From DAOUMU01 sp034409055 (GTDB taxonomy: Bacteria > Chloroflexota > Anaerolineae > 4572-78 > J111), in NCBI GenBank assembly GCA_034409055.1, contig DAOUMU010000416.1, positions 1 through 28,782 of the forward strand: 28,782 bases of DNA. The letters run 5' to 3'. A program made the position numbers and the translations under genes. Shown piece by piece: positions 1 through 7,461 of this stretch. The stretch's first letter is position 1. The number at the start of each line of letters is the position of its first letter. A model generated the notes under the pieces. That model saw only the letters and a program-made list of their open reading frames with translations, had not been told where the DNA came from and searched no databases.

Positions 1-75
1 TCGCTCGTACAAGAATTGAGCCTTGATTTTCGCCTCGAACTCCTGACTCGTCAAACCGTGGCTATGTTTTTATGA
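1..75 (+). other. Possible 3' end of a gene cut by the left edge
   Basis: Frame 1 of the + strand is open from the first base to a TGA at 73-75 and reads like protein (24 codons ending ...RQTVAMFL). The opposite strand is also open and protein-like over 1-60 (reading ...TSQEFEAKIKAQFLYER towards the edge), so the strand cannot be decided from so short a piece. No family is recognised. What follows up to about 180 is AT-rich and without a convincing reading frame. Confidence 0.2.
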
Positions 76-368
76 CATTTAGGCACTGTAGTCAGTACAA
101 TTTACTTTTTCAAGACTCTCTATAGAACAAACATTGTCCCGATTTGCGGATGTTAAATCAGAGAGCAGTTCACTGATGAGGAGATTTGCAGAAAATCCCG
201 AGGATTTTTGGGAAGGTAGTGGATAATGTTGCTACGTTGTTTTTGCATAGGTTTGAGGGCGCGCTAACCTCTGCTGTACCTGACTTGGCTATCGGCGGCG
301 ACTTCAACTGCTTCAAGCCTGAGAAAGCAACGAACGGCAACGATCACACGCCAGACCCGCCAAACAGG

Positions 369-506
369 TGAGCTATACTCGTTACCGAGAACGATTCAAC
401 TGAGGAAGCAATAAAGTATCTGGCAAACCTTCGTAATCGTTTTGGGTTGCCTATCTATCATCAGCAATTTGATACTCAGAGGAAAGTATTGGATAAATTG
501 TGGTAG
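369..506 (+). pseudogene. Coding-like remnant, unknown family
   Basis: After a TGA at 369-371 the same frame stays open for 44 codons to a TAG at 504-506. It reads like a genuine soluble protein C-terminus: Glu/Asp-rich start, amphipathic helix around AIKYLANLRNRFG, and end QRKVLDKLW. The frame upstream of the TGA (from a TTG at 186, preceded by GAGGAG) is also open but less protein-like. A gene broken by a stop, or the surviving tail of a deleted gene, fits best. There is no credible start codon within 369-506. I do not recognise the family, and the neighbouring genes give no hint of function. Confidence 0.25.
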
Positions 507-563
507 AAACTCTCGGTAACACTGTAGGTGTTTAGGCTGGGGCGCAGGTTATGCACCAGTTAA

Positions 564-603
564 TAAAACAAAAATCAGGGCAGTCACACCTCGCCACTGC
601 CCC
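564..603 (-). terminator. Intrinsic terminator of the acyltransferase gene
   Basis: Read on the minus strand, GGGCAGT (602-596) pairs with ACTGCCC (584-578) around an 11-nt loop and is followed by GATTTTTGTTTT. This is a classical rho-independent terminator about 105 nt beyond the stop of the acyltransferase gene. The interval 604-709 shows no reading frame of its own. Confidence 0.7.
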
Positions 604-709
604 GACAGCGACGCAGCCACCGCCCATGCGCTGCGCCTCCAAGTTCAGACCGGCAGAAGAAACCAGGCCAGGCCGATGACTCCGGCCCATGATATGCCAA
701 CCACCCCCC

Positions 710-1927
710 TCAAGCCGGTTGTCTCATCAATCGAGCCGCTGTCCTTTCCTTCGGCTTCATCCCAAACAGAACCCGGGTAACATTGGTCCGTTTGACCAGG
801 AGATCATAGATGAGAAACGAAGCCACAAACGTACCCAGGCTGATGATCAGGAACTTGGCCAGCAGCCCAATGTCCCAGCTTAACACGTAGAAGCCGACGA
901 TCACGTTGAGCGGCATGTGTAAGATGTAAATCGGTAGAGCCGCTTCATTCAGGTATTGCCGGGCCGTGCTGTTGGTATTCAGATATTTCTGGCCCAGCCC
1001 CAAAACGGCCATCAGCCAGAACCAGGCGTTGAAGCCACGCAGGGCCATGTACAGGAACCAACCCACTGAGAGATTGTTGTGGGCAGCGTATTCATTGGGA
1101 TAACCTCCCAGGAGCCAGGTCAATCCGACCAGAAAGGTCATTACCCCCAGGCCCAGGGCGATCCAGGTGTGGCGGGCGATGGCTCGCCTGAATCTGGGGT
1201 CCGCCGTGAGCAGATAGCCGTAGACAAAGAGGGTCAGATAAGAAAAGAAATTGGCCCAGTCGCCGTACAGATTCCGGGTGTTGCCCCACCTGGCCCGGAA
1301 GGCCATCTCGATCAGCGCCAAGGGAATAGCCAACAGAAAGATGGCCCAACTTTTTTCAGCCAGCGCAGCCAGCTTCGAGATAAAAGGTCGGCCGGCCTCG
1401 CTTCTGAAGTAAAGCAGCAGGGGCAGGCTGACCAGGGAAAAGACAAAAAGATAAACCAGGAACCACAAGTGGCCCCAGACGGCGGACAGGCCAAAATCGG
1501 CGATGGCCACGAAGGGGATGGGATAAAATTGGAAGAAAGAGCCCTGAAAGTCGGTGTTGATTAAAAACCAGCAGTAAGCTTGCCAGGGGTAGAACAGCAG
1601 GAGCAAAACGAGAGGCACGAGCAGTCGTTTAAATCGCTCGACCTGGTACTGGCCGGGTGTGCGAAAGCCCAGGGCAAACCAGGTGGCCATGCCCGATAGC
1701 AGAAAGAGCAGGGGCATGTGCCATTGGTGGGTAAAGTGGGCAAACAAATCCGAGGCCAGGGTAGGTTGGTCTTTCAGCCAATGGTCTGCTTGCCCCGAGC
1801 CAAAAATCAAAGCCGTATGGAACGGAATCAGGAGCAGCACGGCCAGCACTCTCAGCCAGTCGATGTCGTAAACTCTTTCCGGTTTCTGCTCTGTGGTGGG
1901 TTGGTTTTTAATCGTTGAAATTGCCAT
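710..1927 (-). CDS. Acyltransferase-3 family membrane protein
   Basis: A 405-residue polytopic membrane protein with about ten hydrophobic segments. It begins with a cytoplasmic leader and then the family signature DIDWLRVLAVLLLIPFH, containing Arg26 and His37, the Arg and His near the first membrane helix typical of acyltransferase family 3. Members O-acylate sugars or other surface molecules (for example OpgC/MdoC on periplasmic glucans and the OafA type on O-antigen) using a cytoplasmic acyl donor. The overall hydrophobic pattern and the short basic tail resemble the OpgC-like branch, but the acceptor cannot be told from sequence. The ATG at 1927 is preceded by AGGAG seven bases upstream. 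The gene stands alone, with its own terminator downstream. A MITE-like element lies only 15 bp upstream of the start, so the promoter must lie inside or beyond that element. Confidence 0.85.
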   Translation of the reverse strand: MAISTIKNQPTTEQKPERVYDIDWLRVLAVLLLIPFHTALIFGSGQADHWLKDQPTLASDLFAHFTHQWHMPLLFLLSGMATWFALGFRTPGQYQVERFKRLLVPLVLLLLFYPWQAYCWFLINTDFQGSFFQFYPIPFVAIADFGLSAVWGHLWFLVYLFVFSLVSLPLLLYFRSEAGRPFISKLAALAEKSWAIFLLAIPLALIEMAFRARWGNTRNLYGDWANFFSYLTLFVYGYLLTADPRFRRAIARHTWIALGLGVMTFLVGLTWLLGGYPNEYAAHNNLSVGWFLYMALRGFNAWFWLMAVLGLGQKYLNTNSTARQYLNEAALPIYILHMPLNVIVGFYVLSWDIGLLAKFLIISLGTFVASFLIYDLLVKRTNVTRVLFGMKPKERTAARLMRQPA

Positions 1928-1942
1928 GAAACGCTCCTGGAG

Positions 1943-2096
1943 TTAGGTTCTGTTGACATTTCACTGGGTTAGCCCAAAAACGCCCCTTCGATACGGTTTA
2001 CCTACTCAGGATGCGTTTTTGGGCCGATTTCGCATGCTGAGTGCCTTTGTAGGCGTATCGAAGCGTGCGAAATCGGCAAATGTCAACAGAACCTAA
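1943..2096. mobile_element. MITE-like element with 19-bp perfect inverted ends
   Basis: The ends 1943-1961 and 2078-2096 are exact reverse complements (TTAGGTTCTGTTGACATTT). If the outer TA on each side is taken as a 2-bp target duplication, the element itself is about 148 bp (1946-2093) with ends starting GGTTCTGTTGACA. The interior is made of interleaved inverted pairs: GCCCAAAAACGC with GCGTTTTTGGGC, CTTCGATACG with CGTATCGAAG, and CCGATTTCGCA with TGCGAAATCGG. There is no reading frame. Ends of this type recall those of small DDE-transposase insertion sequences (IS5- or IS630-like), so a non-autonomous derivative is likely; the parent is not in this window. Confidence 0.65.
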
Positions 2097-2101
2097 TCAT
2101 C

Positions 2102-2139
2102 TAAAAATATAGAAGCCAGCACCATCAGGTGCTGGCTTC
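2102..2139 (-). terminator. Intrinsic terminator of nifJ
   Basis: A perfect 12-bp stem, GAAGCCAGCACC (2112-2123) with GGTGCTGGCTTC (2128-2139), around a 4-nt ATCA loop. Read on the minus strand it is followed by TATATTTTTA. It lies 19 nt past the nifJ stop codon, as expected for its rho-independent terminator. Confidence 0.85.
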
Positions 2140-2157
2140 ATTGGGTCTGGTTATATC

Positions 2158-5100
2158 TTACATCTTCGCCAATTCCTCATACAACAGCCAGCGGTTGGCT
2201 ACTTCCTCTCGGGCTTCCTCCAATAACTGATTGGCCCGCTCGGGGTTGGCCTTGCGTAAAATCTTGAACCGATTTTGCTTGTACATATAGTCCGCCACAT
2301 CGCTGCTAGGCGACTTGGAGTCCATCTGCAGCGGATTCTTGCCGGCGGCCATGTTATCGGGATTGAAACGATACAGGGGCCAGAACCCACTGTCGACCGC
2401 ATTCTTGTATACTTCGGTCCCCTGTTTCAAATCATAACCGTGAGCGATACACTGGCTGTAGGCAATGATCAACGAGGGTCCCTCGTAGGCCTCGGCCTCC
2501 TGGAAAGCCTTAACCGTTTGGGTCATATTGGCCAGCAGCGCTATTTGGGCCACGTAAACGTTGCCATACATCATAACCATCAGCCCCAAATCCTTCTTGG
2601 GTTGGGGTTTACCGGCTGCGGCAAACTTGGCCACGGCTGCCCGGGGTGTGGCTTTGGACATCTGCCCGCCGGTATTGGAGTAGACCCCAGTGTCGAGCAG
2701 GAGCACGTTCACGTTGCGCCCGGAGGCCAGGACGTGATCCAGACCGCCGTACCCAATATCGTAACCCCAGCCGTCGCCGCCGAAAATCCAGACCGATTTC
2801 TTGACCAGATAATCGGCCACGTCGAGTAACCGTTTGGCCTCGCCGCTATCGATCTTGCCCAAAATGGTCTTCAGTTTTTCCACCCGCTCTCGCTGCGCCT
2901 CGATCTCTTCTTGGCTGCTTATAGGGGCCTTTTGGATTTCTTCAAACAGGGTCGCCTCGCCATTGGCCTGCCCGGCTACTTTATCGAGCAGCTCCCGGGC
3001 AAACTCGCTCATTTTATCAATCGTCAGGCGCATGCCCATGCCAAATTCGGCCGCGTCCTCAAAAAGCGAGTTGGACCAGGTCGGCCCGCGCCCGTCGGCC
3101 CGGGTAGTGTAAGGGGTCGTGGGCAGGTTGCCGCCGTAAATGGAAGAGCAACCGGTGGCGTTGGCAATAATGGCCCGGTCGCCAAACAGTTGCGACATCA
3201 GCTTGATGTACGGGGTTTCGCCACAGCCGGCGCAGGCTCCAGAGAACTCAAACAGCGGCGGCAGCAGTTGCGACCCCTTAACGGTGAAGCGGTTGAACAA
3301 GCTGGGATCCGTTTCGGGCAGAGACAGGAAGTAGTCGAAATTCTTGGCTTCCTGGAAGCGCAGTTCTTCCGTCAGCCGGACCATATTGATAGCCCTCTTG
3401 TCGGTCCGCTTGCCACTGGCGTCTTTCTCCCGGGCCGGACAAATCTCGACGCAGAGACCACAGCCGGTGCAATCTTCTGGAGCAACCTGGACCGTGTATT
3501 TCATCCCCTTAAAGGCTTTGCCGGTCGCATCTTTCGCTTTGAAAGTTTCCGGTGAGTTACCATTGGTGTATTGGGCGTCGAAAACCTTGGTCCGGATCGT
3601 AGCGTGGGGGCACACCAGGGAGCATTGATTACACTGGATACAAATCTCCGGCTCCCAAACCGGAATATCAATGGCAATGGTTCGCTTCTCATATTTGGTC
3701 GTGCTGGTGGGGAAGGTGCCATCGACCGGCATCACCGACACAGGCAACTGGTCACCCTGGCCGGCCATAATCGGCACGGTGACGTTCTTGACAAAGTCAG
3801 GCATGTCCTCGGAGATGAGGCTACGCATCTCACGTGTGCTGGTTGCCTTGTCCGGTACTGCTACCCTTTGAATCCGTTCTTTGGCCAGCGTGGCCGCGCG
3901 GACGTTCATGTCGACGATGGCCTGCCCCTTGTAGCCATAGGTATCTTCTACAGCCACCTTAATCAGTTCCATAGCCTTCTCTTCTGACAGAACGCCGGAG
4001 ATGAGGAAGAAGGCCGTTTGCATGATGACGTTAATCCGCCCGCCAAGCCCGATAGATTTGGCCAGCTTAACCGCATCGATGACGTAAAAGTTGAGTTTTT
4101 TGTCGATAATCTGCTGCTGTACCTGTCCTGGCAGATGATCCCACACCTCATCCTTGTCATAGGGGCTATTCAGCAAGAAAGTGCCGCCTAACACGATTTG
4201 ATCGAGCATGTTGTAGCGATCGATGAAGCTAAAGTTGTGGCAGGCCACGAAGTTGGCTTCTTTGACCAGGTAGGTGCTGCGGATGGGCATTTCGCCAAAG
4301 CGCAGGTGGGAGATGGTCATCGCCCCGGACTTCTTAGAGTCGTACACAAAGTAGCCCTGAGCATAGTTATCGGTCGCTTTGCCGATGATCTTGATGGAGT
4401 TCTTGTTGGCCCCCACCGTACCATCGGCCCCCAGGCCGTAGAACATGGCCTGATGGACACCTTTGGGCGTGCCGGAGAATCTGTCGTCCCACTCCAGGCT
4501 GGTATTGGTGACGTCATCGCGGATGCCGACGGTGAAATGGTTCTTGGGCGTTTCAGCTTTGAGGTTATCGAGCACGGCTTTGGCCATGCCGGCGTTGAAC
4601 TCTTTGGAGCCTAACCCGTAACGACCGCCTACCACCTTGGGTGACCTGGCCAACTTGCCGCTAGCTACGGCCTCGCTCAACCCGGTGACCACATCCATGT
4701 AAAGTGGCTCGCCCAATGCACCCGCTTCTTTGGTCCGGTCTAACACGGCAATAGCTTTGACCGTTTCCGGCAGGGCTTTGAGCAAGGCATCGGTGTCAAA
4801 GGGATGGTACAGACGCACTTTAATCACCCCCACCTTTTCGCCCAGGGCCGTCAGGTACTGCACCACCTCGTGTATCGTATCGGCGGCCGAGCCCATCAAC
4901 ACCGCCACTCGCTCGGCATCCGGCGCACCGACGTAATCAAAGAGGTGATATTGACGACCGGCCACTTGAGCAAATTTGTCCATCACCTTTTGCACAATGC
5001 CGGGGGTCTTGAGATAATAGGGGTTAATCGTTTCCCGGCTCTGGAAGAAAACATCAGGGTTTTGGGCGGTCCCGCGCAATATGGGCCGGTCCGGCGACAT

Positions 5101-5730
5101 ACCCCGTTGGCGATGGGCCGCCACCAGCTCATCGTCGATCATGGCCCGCATGTCATCGAAGGTCAGTTCCTCCACTTTTTGGATTTCGTGCGAGGTGCGG
5201 AAACCGTCGAAGAAGTGGACAAAGGGCACCCGGGCTTCCAGGGCCGCCGCCTGGGCAATGAGGGCTATGTCCATCACTTCCTGGACATTGTTGGAGGCCA
5301 GAAGGGCAAAACCAGTGGAGCGGACGGCATTGATGTCAGAGTGATCCCCAAAAATAGAGAGCGCGTGCGTAGCCAGCGAGCGAGCCGACACGTGGAAGAC
5401 GGTGGGCGTCAACTCGCCAGCAATTTTATACATATTGGGAATCATCAATAACAGACCTTGCGAGGCGGTAAAGGTGGTGGTTAAAGCTCCAGTGGTCAAG
5501 GCTCCGTGGACTGCCCCGGCTGCGCCTGCTTCTGATTGCATTTCGACCACGGTTGGCACCGTGCCCCAGATGTTTGCCTGTCCCCTGGCCGATTTCTCAT
5601 CAGCCATCTCGCCCATCGCTGAGGAAGGGGTAATCGGATAAATAGCAATAACTTCGTTAATGGCGTGGACGACGTGTGCCGCCGCCGTGTTACCGTCAAT
5701 GGTAACCATTCTACGTTTACTATTACTCAT
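2158..5730 (-). CDS. nifJ: Pyruvate:ferredoxin (flavodoxin) oxidoreductase
   Basis: A 1190-residue single-chain PFOR of the usual length. It converts pyruvate, CoA and oxidised ferredoxin (or flavodoxin) to acetyl-CoA, CO2 and reduced ferredoxin, using thiamine diphosphate and three [4Fe-4S] clusters in the cytoplasm. The N-terminal pyrimidine-binding domain has YPITPSSAMGE at 31-41. The middle gamma-like domain follows. The inserted 2[4Fe-4S] ferredoxin domain has Cys697/700/703/707 and Cys754/757/760/764. The C-terminal diphosphate-binding domain has Cys833, Cys836, Cys861 and Cys1094, spaced as the ligands of the cluster near the cofactor, and the ThDP motif GGDGWGYD at 984-991. All expected ligands are present, so it should be active. 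The ATG at 5730 has GTAGGAG ten bases upstream. It is divergent from the DHOD-like gene, a pairing I recall from other anaerobes, which suggests shared electron-transfer physiology. Confidence 0.97.
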   Translation of the reverse strand: MSNSKRRMVTIDGNTAAAHVVHAINEVIAIYPITPSSAMGEMADEKSARGQANIWGTVPTVVEMQSEAGAAGAVHGALTTGALTTTFTASQGLLLMIPNMYKIAGELTPTVFHVSARSLATHALSIFGDHSDINAVRSTGFALLASNNVQEVMDIALIAQAAALEARVPFVHFFDGFRTSHEIQKVEELTFDDMRAMIDDELVAAHRQRGMSPDRPILRGTAQNPDVFFQSRETINPYYLKTPGIVQKVMDKFAQVAGRQYHLFDYVGAPDAERVAVLMGSAADTIHEVVQYLTALGEKVGVIKVRLYHPFDTDALLKALPETVKAIAVLDRTKEAGALGEPLYMDVVTGLSEAVASGKLARSPKVVGGRYGLGSKEFNAGMAKAVLDNLKAETPKNHFTVGIRDDVTNTSLEWDDRFSGTPKGVHQAMFYGLGADGTVGANKNSIKIIGKATDNYAQGYFVYDSKKSGAMTISHLRFGEMPIRSTYLVKEANFVACHNFSFIDRYNMLDQIVLGGTFLLNSPYDKDEVWDHLPGQVQQQIIDKKLNFYVIDAVKLAKSIGLGGRINVIMQTAFFLISGVLSEEKAMELIKVAVEDTYGYKGQAIVDMNVRAATLAKERIQRVAVPDKATSTREMRSLISEDMPDFVKNVTVPIMAGQGDQLPVSVMPVDGTFPTSTTKYEKRTIAIDIPVWEPEICIQCNQCSLVCPHATIRTKVFDAQYTNGNSPETFKAKDATGKAFKGMKYTVQVAPEDCTGCGLCVEICPAREKDASGKRTDKRAINMVRLTEELRFQEAKNFDYFLSLPETDPSLFNRFTVKGSQLLPPLFEFSGACAGCGETPYIKLMSQLFGDRAIIANATGCSSIYGGNLPTTPYTTRADGRGPTWSNSLFEDAAEFGMGMRLTIDKMSEFARELLDKVAGQANGEATLFEEIQKAPISSQEEIEAQRERVEKLKTILGKIDSGEAKRLLDVADYLVKKSVWIFGGDGWGYDIGYGGLDHVLASGRNVNVLLLDTGVYSNTGGQMSKATPRAAVAKFAAAGKPQPKKDLGLMVMMYGNVYVAQIALLANMTQTVKAFQEAEAYEGPSLIIAYSQCIAHGYDLKQGTEVYKNAVDSGFWPLYRFNPDNMAAGKNPLQMDSKSPSSDVADYMYKQNRFKILRKANPERANQLLEEAREEVANRWLLYEELAKM

Positions 5731-5844
5731 AATAATTCGCTCCTACAAAAATGAAATTTTTATCATAATCACGTGTTGCGTACCGCGTGGTGTGCAATAA
5801 ACCTCGACAATCTTTCGCTCTTATTGACTACTTATTAAGGAACA

Positions 5845-5871
5845 CATCACGTTTCACGCTTCACGTTTCAC
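5845..5871. repeat. 27-bp dispersed repeat, copy 1
   Basis: This segment, built from imperfect CACGTTT/CACGCTT units, is an exact reverse complement of 17910-17936. It lies in the nifJ leader. The units look like an internally repetitive short element of the type scattered between genes. Confidence 0.7.
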
Positions 5872-5901
5872 GTTTTTAGCGTCAATTTTGGACTATAAAG
5901 A

Positions 5902-5910
5902 AGTATAGCA
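5902..5910 (-). promoter_or_regulatory. Candidate extended -10 promoter for nifJ
   Basis: Read on the minus strand this is TGCTATACT, an extended -10 (TGn plus TATACT), about 170 bp upstream of the nifJ ATG. No good -35 hexamer sits at 16-18 bp. A transcript from here would have a long leader that includes the 27-bp repeat at 5845-5871. The shared divergent region 5731-6117 otherwise contains AT-rich sequence and a GTCAC-containing motif written twice near 5940 and 5964. I see no clear promoter for the rightward gene. Confidence 0.35.
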
Positions 5911-6117
5911 CTACCCGGAATAGTAAAGTAGTGTAAATTGTCACACGAATTTAGGGATAAATGTCACTTATCTTTAGCACCGGATTGAGCTAAGATACAA
6001 GTTGGGATTAAACGCTTGATAGTGGCGTGGGTTTTCTAAAACGTAACGCATAAAACCAGATCTTTTCCGCTCATTCTGTTCAAACCCTATACAACTACAT
6101 TAGTTAAGGAGGCATTT

Positions 6118-7104
6118 ATGAGTAATCTATCCACAACTTATATGGGTATTCCGCTGCAAAATCCTATTGTCGTTGCCGCCAGTACCATTTCCCAGATGGT
6201 GGACCGGGTCAAAATGGCCGAGGATGTGGGGGCCGGCGGACTGGTCATTAGCTCGCTCTTTGAAGAGCAGATCCAATATGAGCAAATGAAATTTGAAGAA
6301 AGTTTGGCTGCCGGCGGCGAGAGTTTTGCCGAGGCTCTGTCTTATTTTCCGAGTTTAGAGCACGGTCAGGCCGATGAACACCTGATGTGGGTCGAGAAGA
6401 CCCGCCAGGCCGTAAAGATGCCGCTATTCGCCAGCCTGAATGCCGTCTCGCCGGGGTCGTGGGTGCAATATGCCAAGCAGTTGGAAGGCACCGGTGTTGA
6501 TGGGCTGGAGTTAAACGTTTACGCCGTGGCTACCGACCTGACCAAACCCGGCACCGAGATTGAAAAAGAGTTGTATGAAATTGTCGAAAGCGTCAAAGCT
6601 GAGGTGAACATTCCGGTGGCGGTCAAACTCAGCCAGTTCTATACCTCGGCCGTCAATGTTGCGGCTGAATTGGATAAACATGGCGCCGATGCCCTGGTGC
6701 TATTTAATCGTTTCCTCCAACCCACCATCGATATTGAGACCGAGTCGCTGTACAACGAGATGGTTTACAGTACACCGGAGGAAATGAAGCTGCCCCTGCG
6801 CTGGATTGCTCTGCTCTATGGCCGGATTAAGGCTGATCTGGCCGTCACCACCGGTGTTCACACCGGCGAGGATGCCATCCGCGCCCTCTTGGGTGGAGCG
6901 ACAGTAATCCAGGTAGCCTCGACCCTCTTCAATAACGGCATTCCCTATATCTCTACGATGTTACGAGATATGGAGGCCTGGATGGCTGAGAAGGATTATG
7001 ATTCAATCGACGAATTTCGAGGCAAGGTCAGCCAGAAGGAGTGTGAGGATCCGTTTGCCTTTGAACGGGCCCAGTACGTGCAGTTACTGTTGAGTCAAAG
7101 TTAA
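6118..7104 (+). CDS. Dihydroorotate dehydrogenase-like flavoprotein
   Basis: A 328-residue protein of the DHOD-like/PreA-type TIM-barrel family. It starts with the family pattern MSNLSTTYMGIPLQNPIVVA. A central substrate-side strand contains FASLNAVSPGSW and GLELNVY, and KLSQFYT holds the barrel lysine. The C-terminal part VTTGVHTGEDAIRALLGGAT carries the Gly-rich phosphate-binding loops that normally hold FMN. True pyrimidine-pathway DHOD is unlikely: this subgroup is often annotated only as DHOD-like and is, in my recollection, frequently a neighbour of pyruvate:ferredoxin oxidoreductase, as here. The substrate is unknown; a ferredoxin-linked flavin reaction is a reasonable guess. The ATG follows TAAGGAGG with seven bases spacing, a strong ribosome binding site. 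Confidence 0.88.
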   Translation: MSNLSTTYMGIPLQNPIVVAASTISQMVDRVKMAEDVGAGGLVISSLFEEQIQYEQMKFEESLAAGGESFAEALSYFPSLEHGQADEHLMWVEKTRQAVKMPLFASLNAVSPGSWVQYAKQLEGTGVDGLELNVYAVATDLTKPGTEIEKELYEIVESVKAEVNIPVAVKLSQFYTSAVNVAAELDKHGADALVLFNRFLQPTIDIETESLYNEMVYSTPEEMKLPLRWIALLYGRIKADLAVTTGVHTGEDAIRALLGGATVIQVASTLFNNGIPYISTMLRDMEAWMAEKDYDSIDEFRGKVSQKECEDPFAFERAQYVQLLLSQS

Positions 7105-7135
7105 GGCCGATGACCGCCTGCTAATCGCTTTTTTC

Positions 7136-7238
7136 TATACTAAGCGCACACGAAAATTTCGTAGGTCGGCATCCCCATGCCGACCGCTGCCGCATAGGGA
7201 TGCGGCAGCTACGGAAATTTCAGAATGCGTTTAGTATA
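7136..7238. mobile_element. MITE-like palindromic element, about 103 bp
   Basis: The ends TATACTAAGCGCA (7136-7148) and TGCGTTTAGTATA (7226-7238) are inverted with one mismatch. Inside, GAAAATTTCGTAG and CTACGGAAATTTC form a second, imperfect inverted pair. The centre holds two hairpins: GGTCGGCAT/ATGCCGACC around CCCC (7164-7185), and GCTGCCGCA/TGCGGCAGC around TAGGGA (7186-7209). There is no reading frame. A diverged relative occurs at about 26857-26957. It lies 31 bp past the DHOD-like stop, where it could also act as a transcription barrier. Confidence 0.6.
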
Positions 7239-7243
7239 TGCAG

Positions 7244-7286
7244 GGGAGTAGGAGGCAGAAAAGAAAGTTCCCGCCCTCCTACTCCC
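7244..7286 (+). terminator. Possible terminator hairpin
   Basis: GGGAGTAGGAGG (7244-7255) pairs exactly with CCTCCTACTCCC (7275-7286) around a 19-nt loop and is followed by TTGATTCTTTA. The stem is strong but the U tract is weak, so it may be a repeat hairpin rather than a true intrinsic terminator. Confidence 0.35.
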
Positions 7287-7400
7287 TTGATTCTTTAGGC
7301 TGTCTCCGCCTGGCTGACATTTCTCCTGTCGGTTTGCTTATTCATCATTCCCCTTTTTTCTCAAAGAATTGGAACTAAATCCACTTTTATCCCTATTTTA

Positions 7401-7409
7401 TGTTATAAT
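7401..7409 (+). promoter_or_regulatory. Extended -10 promoter of the TIR/KGGVGR cassette
   Basis: TGTTATAAT is a perfect extended -10 (TGn plus TATAAT) 53 bp before the TIR-protein start. No -35 close to TTGACA is seen at the right distance, which is normal for extended -10 promoters. The expected transcript starts near 7416. Confidence 0.55.
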
Positions 7410-7461
7410 CTAAAACGTCCGGTGTGGGGATATTTGTATTTGATTTCCTTGGGAAAAATAG

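Noticed and set aside
2911..3555. 214-codon open frame on the + strand inside nifJ
   Set aside because: It is antisense to the conserved PFOR iron-sulphur region, and its product is rich in Arg/Gly/Gln without recognisable motifs; a shadow frame of a GC-rich gene.
4804..5451. 215-codon open frame on the + strand inside nifJ
   Set aside because: Antisense to conserved N-terminal PFOR sequence, His-rich and low in typical protein character; shadow frame.
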